From positions 1 to 62,076 of the forward strand of contig NZ_JACWCT010000113.1 of the NCBI RefSeq assembly GCF_016613415.1: DNA of 62,076 nucleotides, read 5' to 3'. Each line of letters begins with the position of its first letter. The first letter of the stretch is position 1. Positions 25,854 to 34,422 of this stretch are shown piece by piece. A program made the translations under genes and the position numbers. A model generated the notes under the pieces. It ran no database searches. It had not been told where the DNA came from and saw nothing but the letters and a program-made list of their open reading frames with translations. The stretch is from Methylobacterium ajmalii (GTDB lineage Bacteria; Pseudomonadota; Alphaproteobacteria; Rhizobiales; Beijerinckiaceae).

Positions 25854-28800
25854 ATGCTCTTCAGACACAGCGTCTCGCTCGTCGCGCTCGCCGCGGCCGC
25901 GCTCTCGGCCGAGGGCGCCCGCGCCCAGACCGCCACCATCGCGCCGACCAGCGCCAACGTGCTGAACCTGCTCAGCCCCTTCCTGAGCTTGAACGCCACG
26001 GCGACCGGCCGGACGGCCCTGCAGGCGAACCTCGACCAGGCGGTCGGCTACAACAACGGGGCGAGCCTGCGCCAGCAGCAGCTCGCGATCAGCGACAAGA
26101 ACCTGCTCGGCTCGGCGACGAACAACCTCGCGTCGGTGGGCCTCGGCCTCTACGGCGCCGGCGCCAACCTGGCCGGCGGCCTGCCGGCCCAGACCGTGAT
26201 CAACGGCATCACGCCGCAGCAGCCGGTCGGCGGCCTCGGCCCGGTGCTCGGCCCGATCTACGTCGCCGGCAGCGCCGCGGGCACGAGCGGCCCCCTCGGC
26301 AGCGTGGTCAACCTGCTGACGCGCGCCTACGGCTTCACCGGCAACGACCTCGGCGTCGCCAAGAACTACTTCGCCAACGGTGCCGCCAGCAACCCGAGCA
26401 CCACGCCCGCGGGCTACGTGCCGGTCCCGGCCGCGGCGCCGGCGGGCTACACCATCCCGACCTTCAACGGCCTGCCCAATACCCGCGACAGCGTCTACGA
26501 CCTCGCCTACGGCGTGACCAGCACGCAACCGGGCCAGGATGTCTACGGCTCGTCGCGGCCGATCCAGGTCGCGCCGGGCCGCTACACGATCTTCGATCCG
26601 ACGGCGCTGAACGGCATCGCCACCAACCCGTCCTTCCCGAGCGGCCACACCACCTACGCCTTCACCGACGGCATCCTGCTGGCGATGACCACGCCGCAGG
26701 CCTACCGGTCCATGCTGCTGCGGGCCTCCGAATACGGCGAGAGCCGCATCGTGCTCGGGGTGCACTACCCGCTCGACATCATCGGCGGCCGTGCGCTGGC
26801 GACCTACGACCTGGCGCAGGCCTTCACCAACCCGCTCTACATCAACAACGCGGCGACCACCGGTACCGCCATCGACCTGCCGAGCCTCTACAATCAGGCC
26901 GCCGGGCAGATGCAGGGCTACCTGTCGGCCCAGTGCGGCGCCTCGGTGGCGGCCTGCGCGGGGGTTGCCACCAACAACCCCTACCTGCCCTCGGCGGCGA
27001 ACCAGGCCCTCTACCAGCAGCGCCAGAGCTTCGGCCTGCCGACCCTGACCTTCGCTCAAGGGCCGCGCGAGGCGGCGCCCGCGGGCGGGCCCGACGCCTC
27101 GATCCTGCTCGCCCCGATCTACGGCGGCAGCTCGGCGGCGGCCCAGCGGATCGCCCCGACCGGCGGCCTCGCCGGCAGCCTCGCCACCGACACGATCAAC
27201 CAGATCGTCGTCAACACCGAGTCGAACGCGATCGCGGCGCTCTACGGCACGCCGCTGAGCTACTGGAGCCGCGTCGATCTCTACGCCGCCGCCGGCTACT
27301 TCGGGAACGTAATCGGCAGCCTGCAGATGGCGGCATCCGACCGGCTGACCACCGACGTCACGGTGGGCCAGACCGGCGCGCTCTACGCCAACGGCACCGT
27401 GGCCGGCCAGGTCACGGTCGGCGCGGGCGGCCTGCTCGGCGGCACCGGCACGGTCGGCGGGGTGGCGGCGCAATCCGGCGCCACGATCGCCCCCGGCAAC
27501 TCCCTCGGCACCCTCACGGTCGCCGGCAACGCCAGCTTCGCCGCGGGCTCGACCTTCCAGGTCGAGACCGATGCGGGCGGCCAGTCCGACCGCCTCGCCG
27601 CCACCGGCACCGCCACGATCCAGGGCGGCACCGTCCGGGTGCTGGCGCAAAACGGCGCCTACGCCCCCCGCACCGGCTACACCATCCTGTCGGCCGCGGG
27701 CGGCGTCTCCGGCACCTTCGCGGGCGTCTCCTCCAACCTCGCCTTCCTCACCCCGACGCTGCGCTACCAGCCGGCCGAAATCGACCTGACGCTGACCCGC
27801 AACGACGTCGCCTTCGCCACCATCGCCCAATCCCGCAACCAGGCCGCCGTCGCCACCGCCATCCAGGGGGCCGGCGCGGGCGCGGGCCTCTACGACCGCA
27901 CGGTCGGGCTCACCACCCCGGAGGCCGTCGCCGCCTTCCAGGCGCTCACCGGCGACATCCACGCCAGCTCGGTCTCGGCCGCCTACGAGACCGCCTTCTT
28001 CGTCCGTGAAGCCATCCTCGACCGGCTGCGCTGGACGGGCGAGGCGACCCGCGACTACGGCAACCTGCCGGCCACCTACACCGCCGACCTGCCCGGGCGC
28101 GCCGCCCCGGTGCCGGTGCGCGTCCTCGATCCCCGGGTGTTCGCCCTGTGGGGCCAGGGCTTCGGCAGCTTCGGCCAGGCACGCAGCGACGGCAACGCCG
28201 TCACCCTCAACCGCGACACCGCCGGCTTCGTGCTCGGCGCCGATGTCCGGCTCGAGAGCGGCATCCGGCTCGGCGTGGCCGGCGGCTACACCCGCACCAA
28301 CCTCGATGCGCCCGGCCAGACGGCGAGCGGGTCGATCGAGAGCGGGTTCGGCGGCGTCTACGGCGGGTACGAGGCCGGTCCCTTCGCCCTGCGGCTCGGC
28401 GCGGTCTACGCCGACAACGGCCTGCGCCTGCGCCGCTCGGTCATCGTCCCGGGCATCTCCGAGACCGAGAGCGCCCGCTACGGCGGCTCGACGGTGCAGG
28501 GTTTCGGCGAGATCGGCTACCGGATCGCGCTCGGCGCCGGCCTGCCCGGCCGGTCCGCGCCTCTCTCATATATCGAGCCGTTCGTGGGCGGGGCCTATGT
28601 CGGCATCGACCGCGACCGGTTCGCCGAGACCGGCGGCGTCGCGGCGCTGAGCGGCGCCTCGCGCCTGTCCGAGATCCCGACCCTGACGGCGGGCGTGCGC
28701 GGGCAGACCGAGGTGGATCCGGGCCTCGGCGCCCCGGTGTCGCTGCACGGTCTGGTGGGCTACCGGCGCGCGTTCGGGGACGTGATCCCGACGGCTTTAC

Positions 28801-28988
28801 TGGCCTTCGGGACCGGCCCGAGCTTCGTGACGGCGGGGATCCCGATCACCCGGGACGCGCTGGTGGCCTCGGCGGGGGTGGACCTGCGGGTGTCGGCGGC
28901 GGCGGCGCTCGGCGTGTCGTACACCGGCCAGGTCGGAGCGCGGGCGGAGGATCACGCGGTGAAGGGCAGCTTCACCTACCGGTTCTGA
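25854..28988 (+). CDS. Autotransporter with a PAP2 acid phosphatase passenger
   Basis: A 1044-residue outer-membrane protein. A signal peptide (LVALAAAALSAEGARA) is followed by a class A acid phosphatase/PAP2 domain: R235-P236, PSGH at 262-265, and S297-R298-x5-H304-x3-D308. The 31 residues between PSGH and SR fit the family; the Lys of the first K-x6-RP motif is replaced by Gln. A Gly-rich beta-helix-like stalk follows (GGTGTVGG, GATIAPGNSLGTLTVAG), then a C-terminal beta-barrel of about 270 residues ending in TYRF. It should display a phosphomonoesterase on the cell surface. ATG 25854 is chosen because the signal peptide begins there. Confidence 0.9.
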   Translation: MLFRHSVSLVALAAAALSAEGARAQTATIAPTSANVLNLLSPFLSLNATATGRTALQANLDQAVGYNNGASLRQQQLAISDKNLLGSATNNLASVGLGLYGAGANLAGGLPAQTVINGITPQQPVGGLGPVLGPIYVAGSAAGTSGPLGSVVNLLTRAYGFTGNDLGVAKNYFANGAASNPSTTPAGYVPVPAAAPAGYTIPTFNGLPNTRDSVYDLAYGVTSTQPGQDVYGSSRPIQVAPGRYTIFDPTALNGIATNPSFPSGHTTYAFTDGILLAMTTPQAYRSMLLRASEYGESRIVLGVHYPLDIIGGRALATYDLAQAFTNPLYINNAATTGTAIDLPSLYNQAAGQMQGYLSAQCGASVAACAGVATNNPYLPSAANQALYQQRQSFGLPTLTFAQGPREAAPAGGPDASILLAPIYGGSSAAAQRIAPTGGLAGSLATDTINQIVVNTESNAIAALYGTPLSYWSRVDLYAAAGYFGNVIGSLQMAASDRLTTDVTVGQTGALYANGTVAGQVTVGAGGLLGGTGTVGGVAAQSGATIAPGNSLGTLTVAGNASFAAGSTFQVETDAGGQSDRLAATGTATIQGGTVRVLAQNGAYAPRTGYTILSAAGGVSGTFAGVSSNLAFLTPTLRYQPAEIDLTLTRNDVAFATIAQSRNQAAVATAIQGAGAGAGLYDRTVGLTTPEAVAAFQALTGDIHASSVSAAYETAFFVREAILDRLRWTGEATRDYGNLPATYTADLPGRAAPVPVRVLDPRVFALWGQGFGSFGQARSDGNAVTLNRDTAGFVLGADVRLESGIRLGVAGGYTRTNLDAPGQTASGSIESGFGGVYGGYEAGPFALRLGAVYADNGLRLRRSVIVPGISETESARYGGSTVQGFGEIGYRIALGAGLPGRSAPLSYIEPFVGGAYVGIDRDRFAETGGVAALSGASRLSEIPTLTAGVRGQTEVDPGLGAPVSLHGLVGYRRAFGDVIPTALLAFGTGPSFVTAGIPITRDALVASAGVDLRVSAAAALGVSYTGQVGARAEDHAVKGSFTYRF

Positions 28989-29010
28989 GCCCGAGGACGG
29001 ACCCGGTGAC

Positions 29011-29034
29011 GGGCGCGGCGCGAGCCGCGCCCTT
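29011..29034 (+). terminator. Hairpin after the autotransporter gene
   Basis: GGGCGCGGC and GCCGCGCCC form a 9-bp stem around GCGA, 22 bp past the stop, followed by only two T residues. It lies between convergent genes and could serve both. Confidence 0.5.
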
Positions 29035-29039
29035 CCCCA

Positions 29040-29831
29040 TCATGGGCCCGGCGGCGTCATCCCCTTCGCTGCCAGGACAGGTGCGGCGTCGGGGCCGGCG
29101 AGATCGCGCAGGAGCGCCGACGCGGCCTCGGCCTGCGCGGCTCCCGCCGGGACCATCCCCGCGTAGATCGTGAAGGCCTGCACCTCCGCGGGGATCGGGC
29201 CGACGAGGCGGGCGCCCTCGACGGCGAGCAGTTCGCTCGTCTGCTGCAGGGCCATGTCCGCCTCGCCGGTGACGAGGCGCGCGGCGGCGAGGCCGCCGCG
29301 CACCAAGACGAGCTTGGCCTTCATCGCCTCCCCGATGCCGAGACGCTCGAACAGCCCCGCGAGGTAGATGCCGCTCGACCCGCCCGAGGCCGGATCGACC
29401 ATCGCCACCGCGCGGGCCGCGAGCAGCGCCTCGCGAAAGCCCGCGACCGTTCCGATCCCGGGCACGGACGCGCCGGTGGGTACCGCCACCCCGATCCCGA
29501 CCCGGGCCAGCGGTACCGGCGGCGCGCCGGACAGGCGCCCGTCGCGGATCAGCGCGTCGAAACCGTTCGGCGTCAGCACCACGAGGTCGGTCCGGGCGCC
29601 GTCGCGGATCGCCTGCGCCACCGCCCCGGCGGTCTCGTTGCGGATCACGACGTGGTGGCCGGTGCGCCGTTCGAAGCCGGGGACCAAAGCCGCCGCGACC
29701 GGCTTGTAGGCGCCCGTGGTGAGAAGCATGATCTCGGCCGCCCGGGCCGGCGTGGCAAGCACCGCGAGGGCGAGGCACCCCGCCCCGCTCGCGCGTCGCA
29801 GGATTCGGGTCAGATTCGTGGTGCGGCGCAT
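29040..29831 (-). CDS. ModA-like periplasmic substrate-binding protein, orphan
   Basis: A 263-residue exported protein (signal peptide ending TPARA, then AEIMLLTTGAYKPV). The fold is that of molybdate/tungstate-type binding proteins: the TDLVVLTPNGFDALIRDGRL and GIGVAVPTGA segments are family-typical, as is the DPASGGSSGIY substrate loop. No permease or ATPase gene lies nearby, so it may work with a transporter elsewhere or act as a sensor. The true ligand is not determinable; molybdate is only one possibility. Confidence 0.78.
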   Translation of the reverse strand: MRRTTNLTRILRRASGAGCLALAVLATPARAAEIMLLTTGAYKPVAAALVPGFERRTGHHVVIRNETAGAVAQAIRDGARTDLVVLTPNGFDALIRDGRLSGAPPVPLARVGIGVAVPTGASVPGIGTVAGFREALLAARAVAMVDPASGGSSGIYLAGLFERLGIGEAMKAKLVLVRGGLAAARLVTGEADMALQQTSELLAVEGARLVGPIPAEVQAFTIYAGMVPAGAAQAEAASALLRDLAGPDAAPVLAAKGMTPPGP

Positions 29832-29901
29832 GCGCGGAGGCTCCCGGCGGACGGGCCGTGTCTCCGGCCCCTGCCCCTTCGGTAGCCGACCGCCCTCCCC
29901 G

Positions 29902-30762
29902 TCAGCGAGCGAAATCCGAGAAGCCGCCGCTCACCGCGCCCGATTCCGCCAGGGCCGCCCGGCTCTCCGGCGCCGTGAGCGCGGCCAGTTCCGCCGCGTA
30001 GGCGTAGCCCGGTGCCTCGCCCGGGAAGCCGCCCGCGGTGGCGGGGTGCAGGTAGAGCTCGGTCAGCCCGTCCGGCAGGTGGCGCAGCAATCCCTCGACC
30101 CGGGCGGGCGTCATCGCGCCCGACCAGGCGAGGCCGAGCACGCCGTCCGGCACGAGGAGGCCGGCGCGCCGGGCCCGGAACCGGAGCAGCGCCGCCCAGG
30201 GCGCGGTGTCGAGGGCGAGGCCGGGCTTCGCCCCCGGTTCGGCCCGGCGCAGGGTCTCGCGCGATTCCCGCGGCACCCGGATCGCCCGCATGCCGTAGTC
30301 GCGTCCGATCCGCAGCACCATCCCGGCGATGATCGGGTGGATGTGGAAGTGCTTGTGCGCGTTGACGTGGTCGAGCGGCAGCCCGGTCGCGCGAAACGCC
30401 TCGAACTGCGCCCGGATCTCGGCGGCGAGCTGGCGGCGCGCGCGCGGATTGCGGGCGAGGTCGAGCCCGAGCGTCGCCTGGTCGGCCCGCATCAGCCCGG
30501 CGCCGTCGGTGAGGTCGGGCAGGTCGGAGGCCGGCAGGGTCGGCCAGGCCTCGACCATCACGAGGTGGAGGCCGATCCGCAGCGACGGCACGGCGCGCGC
30601 CCGGGCCACCGCATCGGCGGCACCGGGCGCGGAGACCATCAGGCTGGCAGTCGTGAGGATGCCGTCGCGATGCGCCCGCTCCACCGCCTCGTTGACTTGC
30701 AGAGACAGGCCGAAATCGTCCGAGGTGACGACGAGGCGCTTGGCGGATGTGGGCGTGCTCAT
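29902..30762 (-). CDS. hpnK: Hopanoid biosynthesis deacetylase HpnK
   Basis: A 286-residue YdjC/ChbG-fold deacetylase. Metal and catalytic motifs are TSDDFG (D15, D16) and DHVNAHKHFHIHP. HpnK removes the acetyl group from N-acetylglucosaminyl-bacteriohopanetetrol after HpnI has added the sugar. It is the last hpn gene here, separated from hpnJ by a hairpin and a repeat element (192 bp), so it may be expressed less or from its own promoter. ATG 30762 starts MSTPTSAKRLVVTSDD; upstream in-frame residues are not family-like. Confidence 0.9.
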   Translation of the reverse strand: MSTPTSAKRLVVTSDDFGLSLQVNEAVERAHRDGILTTASLMVSAPGAADAVARARAVPSLRIGLHLVMVEAWPTLPASDLPDLTDGAGLMRADQATLGLDLARNPRARRQLAAEIRAQFEAFRATGLPLDHVNAHKHFHIHPIIAGMVLRIGRDYGMRAIRVPRESRETLRRAEPGAKPGLALDTAPWAALLRFRARRAGLLVPDGVLGLAWSGAMTPARVEGLLRHLPDGLTELYLHPATAGGFPGEAPGYAYAAELAALTAPESRAALAESGAVSGGFSDFAR

Positions 30763-30783
30763 GCTCGGTCTCGTGACGTGAAA

Positions 30784-30815
30784 GAGCCTCCCCGTCCGGC
30801 CGGACGGGGAGGCTC
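30784..30815 (-). terminator. Perfect 32-nt palindrome between hpnJ and hpnK
   Basis: GAGCCTCCCCGTCCGG is followed at once by its exact complement. It could form a very stable hairpin, 140 bp downstream of hpnJ and 22 bp upstream of the hpnK start. There is no U-tract on the minus strand, so it may attenuate or stabilise RNA instead of fully terminating. Confidence 0.5.
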
Positions 30816-30837
30816 GCACCCGCTCCAGGCGGGACGC

Positions 30838-30942
30838 CTAGAGCACTTCACGATCACGCTGCGATCGCGAAGCTCTCTAAGTATTTGTTTTGCCGCATTT
30901 TCTTCGACGAACCGGCATCCACTTCGTCCGAAAATGCTCTAG
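30838..30942. repeat. 105-bp repeat element with CTAGAGCA terminal inverted repeats
   Basis: The element is bounded by CTAGAGCA (30838-30845) and TGCTCTAG (30935-30942), exact inverted copies. The right half (30895-30936) is itself a hairpin, GCATTTTCTTCGACGAA with TTCGTCCGAAAATGC. The AT content is above that of its surroundings. The right half resembles a dispersed intergenic repeat I remember from Methylobacterium and other Rhizobiales. It lies between hpnJ and hpnK. Confidence 0.7.
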
Positions 30943-30954
30943 TCTCCGGGACGC

Positions 30955-32394
30955 TTACGCCGCCTTCTTAGCCACGCCCTGGCGCTCGCGCAGGAAGTGC
31001 CAGAACTCGACGCCCTCGCGCAGGCGCCGCTTCATCATGTCGGGCGAGCGCACCATCTCGCTGACGATCGAGGCGATCTTCGGCGCGCGGAAGTAGAACT
31101 TCTTGTAGAACGCCTCGACCGAGTTGAAGATCTCGGTGTGAGACAGGTGCGGGTAGTGCAGCGGGGCGATCTGCACGCCGTTCTCGTCGACGAGCTCGGC
31201 GTTGTCCTTGTCGAGCCAGCCGTTCTCCACCGCCTGCTTGTACAGGAAGGTGCCCGGGTAGGGCGCGGCGAGCGAGACCTGGATGGTGTGCGGGTTGATC
31301 CGCTTGGCGAAGGCAATCGTTTCCTGGATCGTCTCGCGGGTCTCGCCCGGCAGGCCGAGGATGAAGGTGCCGTGGATGGCGATGCCGAGCTCGTGGCAAT
31401 CCTTGGTGAACCGCTCGGCGACCTCGACCCGCATGCCCTTCTTGATGTTGTTGAGGATCTGCTGGTTGCCCGACTCGTAGCCGACGAGCAGCAGGCGCAG
31501 GCCGTTGGCCTTGAGCACCTCGAGGGTCTTGCGCGGGACGTTGGCCTTGGCGTTGCACGACCAGGTCACGCCGAGCTTGCCGAGCTCGCGGGCGATCTCT
31601 TCCGCGCGCGGCAGGTTGTCGGTGAAGGTGTCGTCGTCGAAGAAGAACTCCTTGGTCTGGGGGAACTCCTTCAGGCAGTACTTGATCTCCTCGATCACGT
31701 GCGCGACCGAGCGGGTGCGGTAGGTGTGGCCGCCGACCGTCTGCGGCCACAGGCAGAACGTGCAGCGCGACTTGCAGCCCCGGCCCGAATAGAACGAGAT
31801 GTAGGGGTGCTTCAGGTACCCGATGAAGTACTTCTCCATCTCCAGGTCGCGCTTGTAGACCGAGGTCACGAACGGCAGCTGGTCCATGTCGGTCATGATC
31901 TCGCGGTCCTCGTTATGGACCACGACGCCGTCGGCGTTGCGGTACGAGAGACCCTTGATCTCCGCCATCGGCACGCCCTCGGCGACCTCCTTGACGGTGA
32001 AGTCGAACTCGTTGCGGGCGCAGAAATCGACGGCCGGGGCCTGGGCCATCGAGCCGGCGGCGTCCACCGCGACCTTGGCGCCGATCAGGCCGGCGATCAG
32101 CTTCGGGTTCTTGGCCTTCAGCGCCTCGATGGTCTTCACGTCCGACTTGAAGGACGGGACCGAGGTGTGCAGCACCACGAGGTCGAAGTCGTCGGCCTGA
32201 GCCACGATCTCCGGCAGCTTGATGTCGTGCGGGGGGGCGTCGATCAGCTTGGAGTTCGGCACCAGGGCGGCCGGCTGGGCGAGCCAGGTCGGGTACCAGA
32301 ACGACTTGATCTCGCGCTTGGCCTGGTAGCGCGAGCCGGCGCCGCCGTCGAAGCCGTCGAAGGTGGGGGCCTGGAGGAAGAGGGTCCGCATCAT
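30955..32394 (-). CDS. hpnJ: Hopanoid biosynthesis radical SAM protein HpnJ
   Basis: A 479-residue radical SAM enzyme. An N-terminal B12-binding-like region precedes the 4Fe-4S motif C207-x3-C211-x2-C214 (GRGCKSRCTFCLW). HpnJ is held to rearrange the glucosamine head group on bacteriohopanetetrol into the five-membered aminocyclitol of the cyclitol ether. It lies downstream of hpnI and upstream of hpnK on one strand. The length is normal. An ATGATG pair leaves the start uncertain by one residue. Confidence 0.92.
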   Translation of the reverse strand: MMRTLFLQAPTFDGFDGGAGSRYQAKREIKSFWYPTWLAQPAALVPNSKLIDAPPHDIKLPEIVAQADDFDLVVLHTSVPSFKSDVKTIEALKAKNPKLIAGLIGAKVAVDAAGSMAQAPAVDFCARNEFDFTVKEVAEGVPMAEIKGLSYRNADGVVVHNEDREIMTDMDQLPFVTSVYKRDLEMEKYFIGYLKHPYISFYSGRGCKSRCTFCLWPQTVGGHTYRTRSVAHVIEEIKYCLKEFPQTKEFFFDDDTFTDNLPRAEEIARELGKLGVTWSCNAKANVPRKTLEVLKANGLRLLLVGYESGNQQILNNIKKGMRVEVAERFTKDCHELGIAIHGTFILGLPGETRETIQETIAFAKRINPHTIQVSLAAPYPGTFLYKQAVENGWLDKDNAELVDENGVQIAPLHYPHLSHTEIFNSVEAFYKKFYFRAPKIASIVSEMVRSPDMMKRRLREGVEFWHFLRERQGVAKKAA

Positions 32395-32482
32395 CGGGAG
32401 TGTCGTCTTCTTGATCGGGGCCGCTTGCGGCCGGTGGGGCCGCGTCGCGGCCGGTGAGGCCGCCGGGCGGCCCGATGGGTCT

Positions 32483-33667
32483 TCAGGTCGAGGGAGCGCC
32501 GGACTCGCGGGCGAGGCCGGATTCCGGGATCAGCGTACCGTCCGCAACGACCCGATAATCATGACCTTTCCAAGTCACGGCGCCGGAGGCGAAGCACCAG
32601 ACGAAGCCGGCGAAGGACAGGAGGTCGCGGATCGGCAAGAGCCAGTACGGGTGCGGCTCGAGGCCGAAGGCCCGCTCGACCCGCATGCACAGCACGATCC
32701 GGCAGGCGAGCGCGAGCGCCGCGGTGGCGAGCGTGTAGGCCCCGGCATCCGGCAGGAGCGCGGCGATCAGCGCCAGCGGGAAGGCGTGGGTGACGAGCGT
32801 GCCGGCATAGCCCGCCGGATCGACGTTGCGGATGGTGCGGTTCCACCGCGTCTCGTGGCGCCACAGGCCGGCGAGCGAGGTGTCGACGCAGGTATGCCCG
32901 ATGGTGAAGTTCGGGATCGCCACGATCCCGCCCTCGGCCCGCAGCGCCGCCCCGAGCGCGTAGTCGTCGGCGAGGTCGTCGCGGATCGCCTCGAACCCGC
33001 CGATGCGGGCAAGGCACGCGGTGCGGAACGCGATGGTCGAGCCGAAGCACGGATCGGCGAGCTTGAGCCCGGTGCCCATCAGGACGTTGGGCAGGAACTG
33101 GGTGTCGATGGCGAGCGTCGAGAGATGGGCCCAGACGCCGCGATTGGCCGGCACGCCGTGATACAGGCAGGTGACGCCGGAGACGCCGGGCCGCGCCAGC
33201 TCGGCGACGATCCGCTCCAGGTAGTCGGGCGCCACCACCATGTCGCTGTCGGCCAGCACCACGATCTCGTGGGCGATCAGCCCCGCCATGTTGATGAGGT
33301 TCGAGACCTTGCGGTTCGCCCCGTGCTGGCGGGCGTCGACCACGAGGTCGATGCGCAGGGACGGGTGCTCGGCCTGGAGCCGGTGCACCACGGCGATCGC
33401 CGGGTCGGTCGCGTTCTGCACCCCGAAGATCACCTGCACGGCGCCGGCATAGGCCTGGGTGCAGAAGGTCGTCAGGTTGTGGTGCAGGTTCGGCTCGTCG
33501 CCGCAGAGCGGCTTGAGCAGGGTCACGGTGGGGCGGGCCGCGTCGGCGGGCAGGCGCGGCACCGGCTGCCGGGCGAGCCGTCCGGCGAGCCATGCGGTGG
33601 TCAGGCCGTAGCCGCACCCGGCGAGCGCCAGGACGAGCAGGAGTGTGGAGATCCAGGTCCAGTCCAT
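32483..33667 (-). CDS. hpnI: Hopanoid glycosyltransferase HpnI
   Basis: A 394-residue membrane glycosyltransferase of the ceramide glucosyltransferase (GT21-like) type. It has one N-terminal and several C-terminal hydrophobic segments, the D140-S-D142 metal site (ADSDMVV), a second acidic site DDLADDYALG, and the RxxRW motif in HETRWNRTIR. HpnI adds N-acetylglucosamine to bacteriohopanetetrol at the membrane. It is placed between hpnM and hpnJ, 109 bp after hpnM. Confidence 0.9.
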   Translation of the reverse strand: MDWTWISTLLLVLALAGCGYGLTTAWLAGRLARQPVPRLPADAARPTVTLLKPLCGDEPNLHHNLTTFCTQAYAGAVQVIFGVQNATDPAIAVVHRLQAEHPSLRIDLVVDARQHGANRKVSNLINMAGLIAHEIVVLADSDMVVAPDYLERIVAELARPGVSGVTCLYHGVPANRGVWAHLSTLAIDTQFLPNVLMGTGLKLADPCFGSTIAFRTACLARIGGFEAIRDDLADDYALGAALRAEGGIVAIPNFTIGHTCVDTSLAGLWRHETRWNRTIRNVDPAGYAGTLVTHAFPLALIAALLPDAGAYTLATAALALACRIVLCMRVERAFGLEPHPYWLLPIRDLLSFAGFVWCFASGAVTWKGHDYRVVADGTLIPESGLARESGAPST

Positions 33668-33776
33668 GGCGATCCCTGGGAGGAGTTGGCGGCGCTGGGT
33701 GCGCGGCGGACAGTCTTGTTGAGGATGCTTGTCCGAGGGTTGACGGCCGGTATGCCGTCGGGAGGCGGGCCGGCGT

Positions 33777-34418
33777 TTATTTGGCCTTGGGGGCCGGCGC
33801 CGCGAGCATCGTCTCGGTGGACTTCTTGAGGTGGGCGAGGAGGCCGTCGGCCCCGCCCTCCTGCAGCGGCTCCGAGAAGCCGGTGCGCAGGGTGCCGGCC
33901 TCGCTGACCGTGCCCTGGAGGAAGACGTCGGTGATGCGGTTGTCGGCGTTCAGCACGTAGTCGACCGGGGAGGTGTCGCCGCTGCCGTCCGTCACCGTGA
34001 CGTGCACGATGCGGCCGGCGCCGCGGGCCTCGCTCTTGGGATCGATGGCGAAGGTGCTACCGGCCGCGGCGCCGAGTCGCGTGGCGTAGGTCGCCGACAG
34101 GTAGGGGCCGAAGGCCGCGGTCAGCTCCTGCTGCTTGGCGGCCGGGATGTCCTTCCAGCGGGTGCCGACGCCCAGGCGCAGCATCGCCGGCAGGTCGAAG
34201 GTCTCCTTCATCGGGCCGGACAGGGTCTCGGCCCGGGCGCGCACGTCGCCGGCCTTCAGCGCCGCCTCGAGGGCGTCGGTCATCTTGCGCACGGTCGCGA
34301 CCGCCGGGTCGCCCTCCCCGGCCGCGGGGGCCGCGGGGGTCTGGGCCAGGGCCGGCCACGCCGCCGCCAGGCAGGTGGCGATCGTCAGGCTGCGCAGGGT
34401 CTCGCGTCGGGTCTGCAC
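33777..34418 (-). CDS. hpnM: Hopanoid-associated MlaC/Ttg2-family exported protein HpnM
   Basis: A 213-residue periplasmic protein of the MlaC family, which ferries lipids between membranes. The signal peptide SLTIATCLAAAWPALAQ is followed by the family core (FDLPAMLRLGVGTRWKDI, VDYVLN, ITDVFLQGTVSEAGTLR). In hpn clusters HpnM is proposed to move hopanoids to the outer membrane. GTG 34418 is chosen as start: it follows the hpnL stop by four bases and has an AAAGGAGAG ribosome site at 34428-34436. An upstream ATG would overlap hpnL by 68 bases. Confidence 0.85.
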   Translation of the reverse strand: MQTRRETLRSLTIATCLAAAWPALAQTPAAPAAGEGDPAVATVRKMTDALEAALKAGDVRARAETLSGPMKETFDLPAMLRLGVGTRWKDIPAAKQQELTAAFGPYLSATYATRLGAAAGSTFAIDPKSEARGAGRIVHVTVTDGSGDTSPVDYVLNADNRITDVFLQGTVSEAGTLRTGFSEPLQEGGADGLLAHLKKSTETMLAAPAPKAK

Positions 34419-34422
34419 CGGG

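Noticed and set aside
25797..27962. 721-codon minus-strand frame
   Set aside because: Antisense shadow of the phosphatase autotransporter; rich in Gly, Arg and Val, without motifs.
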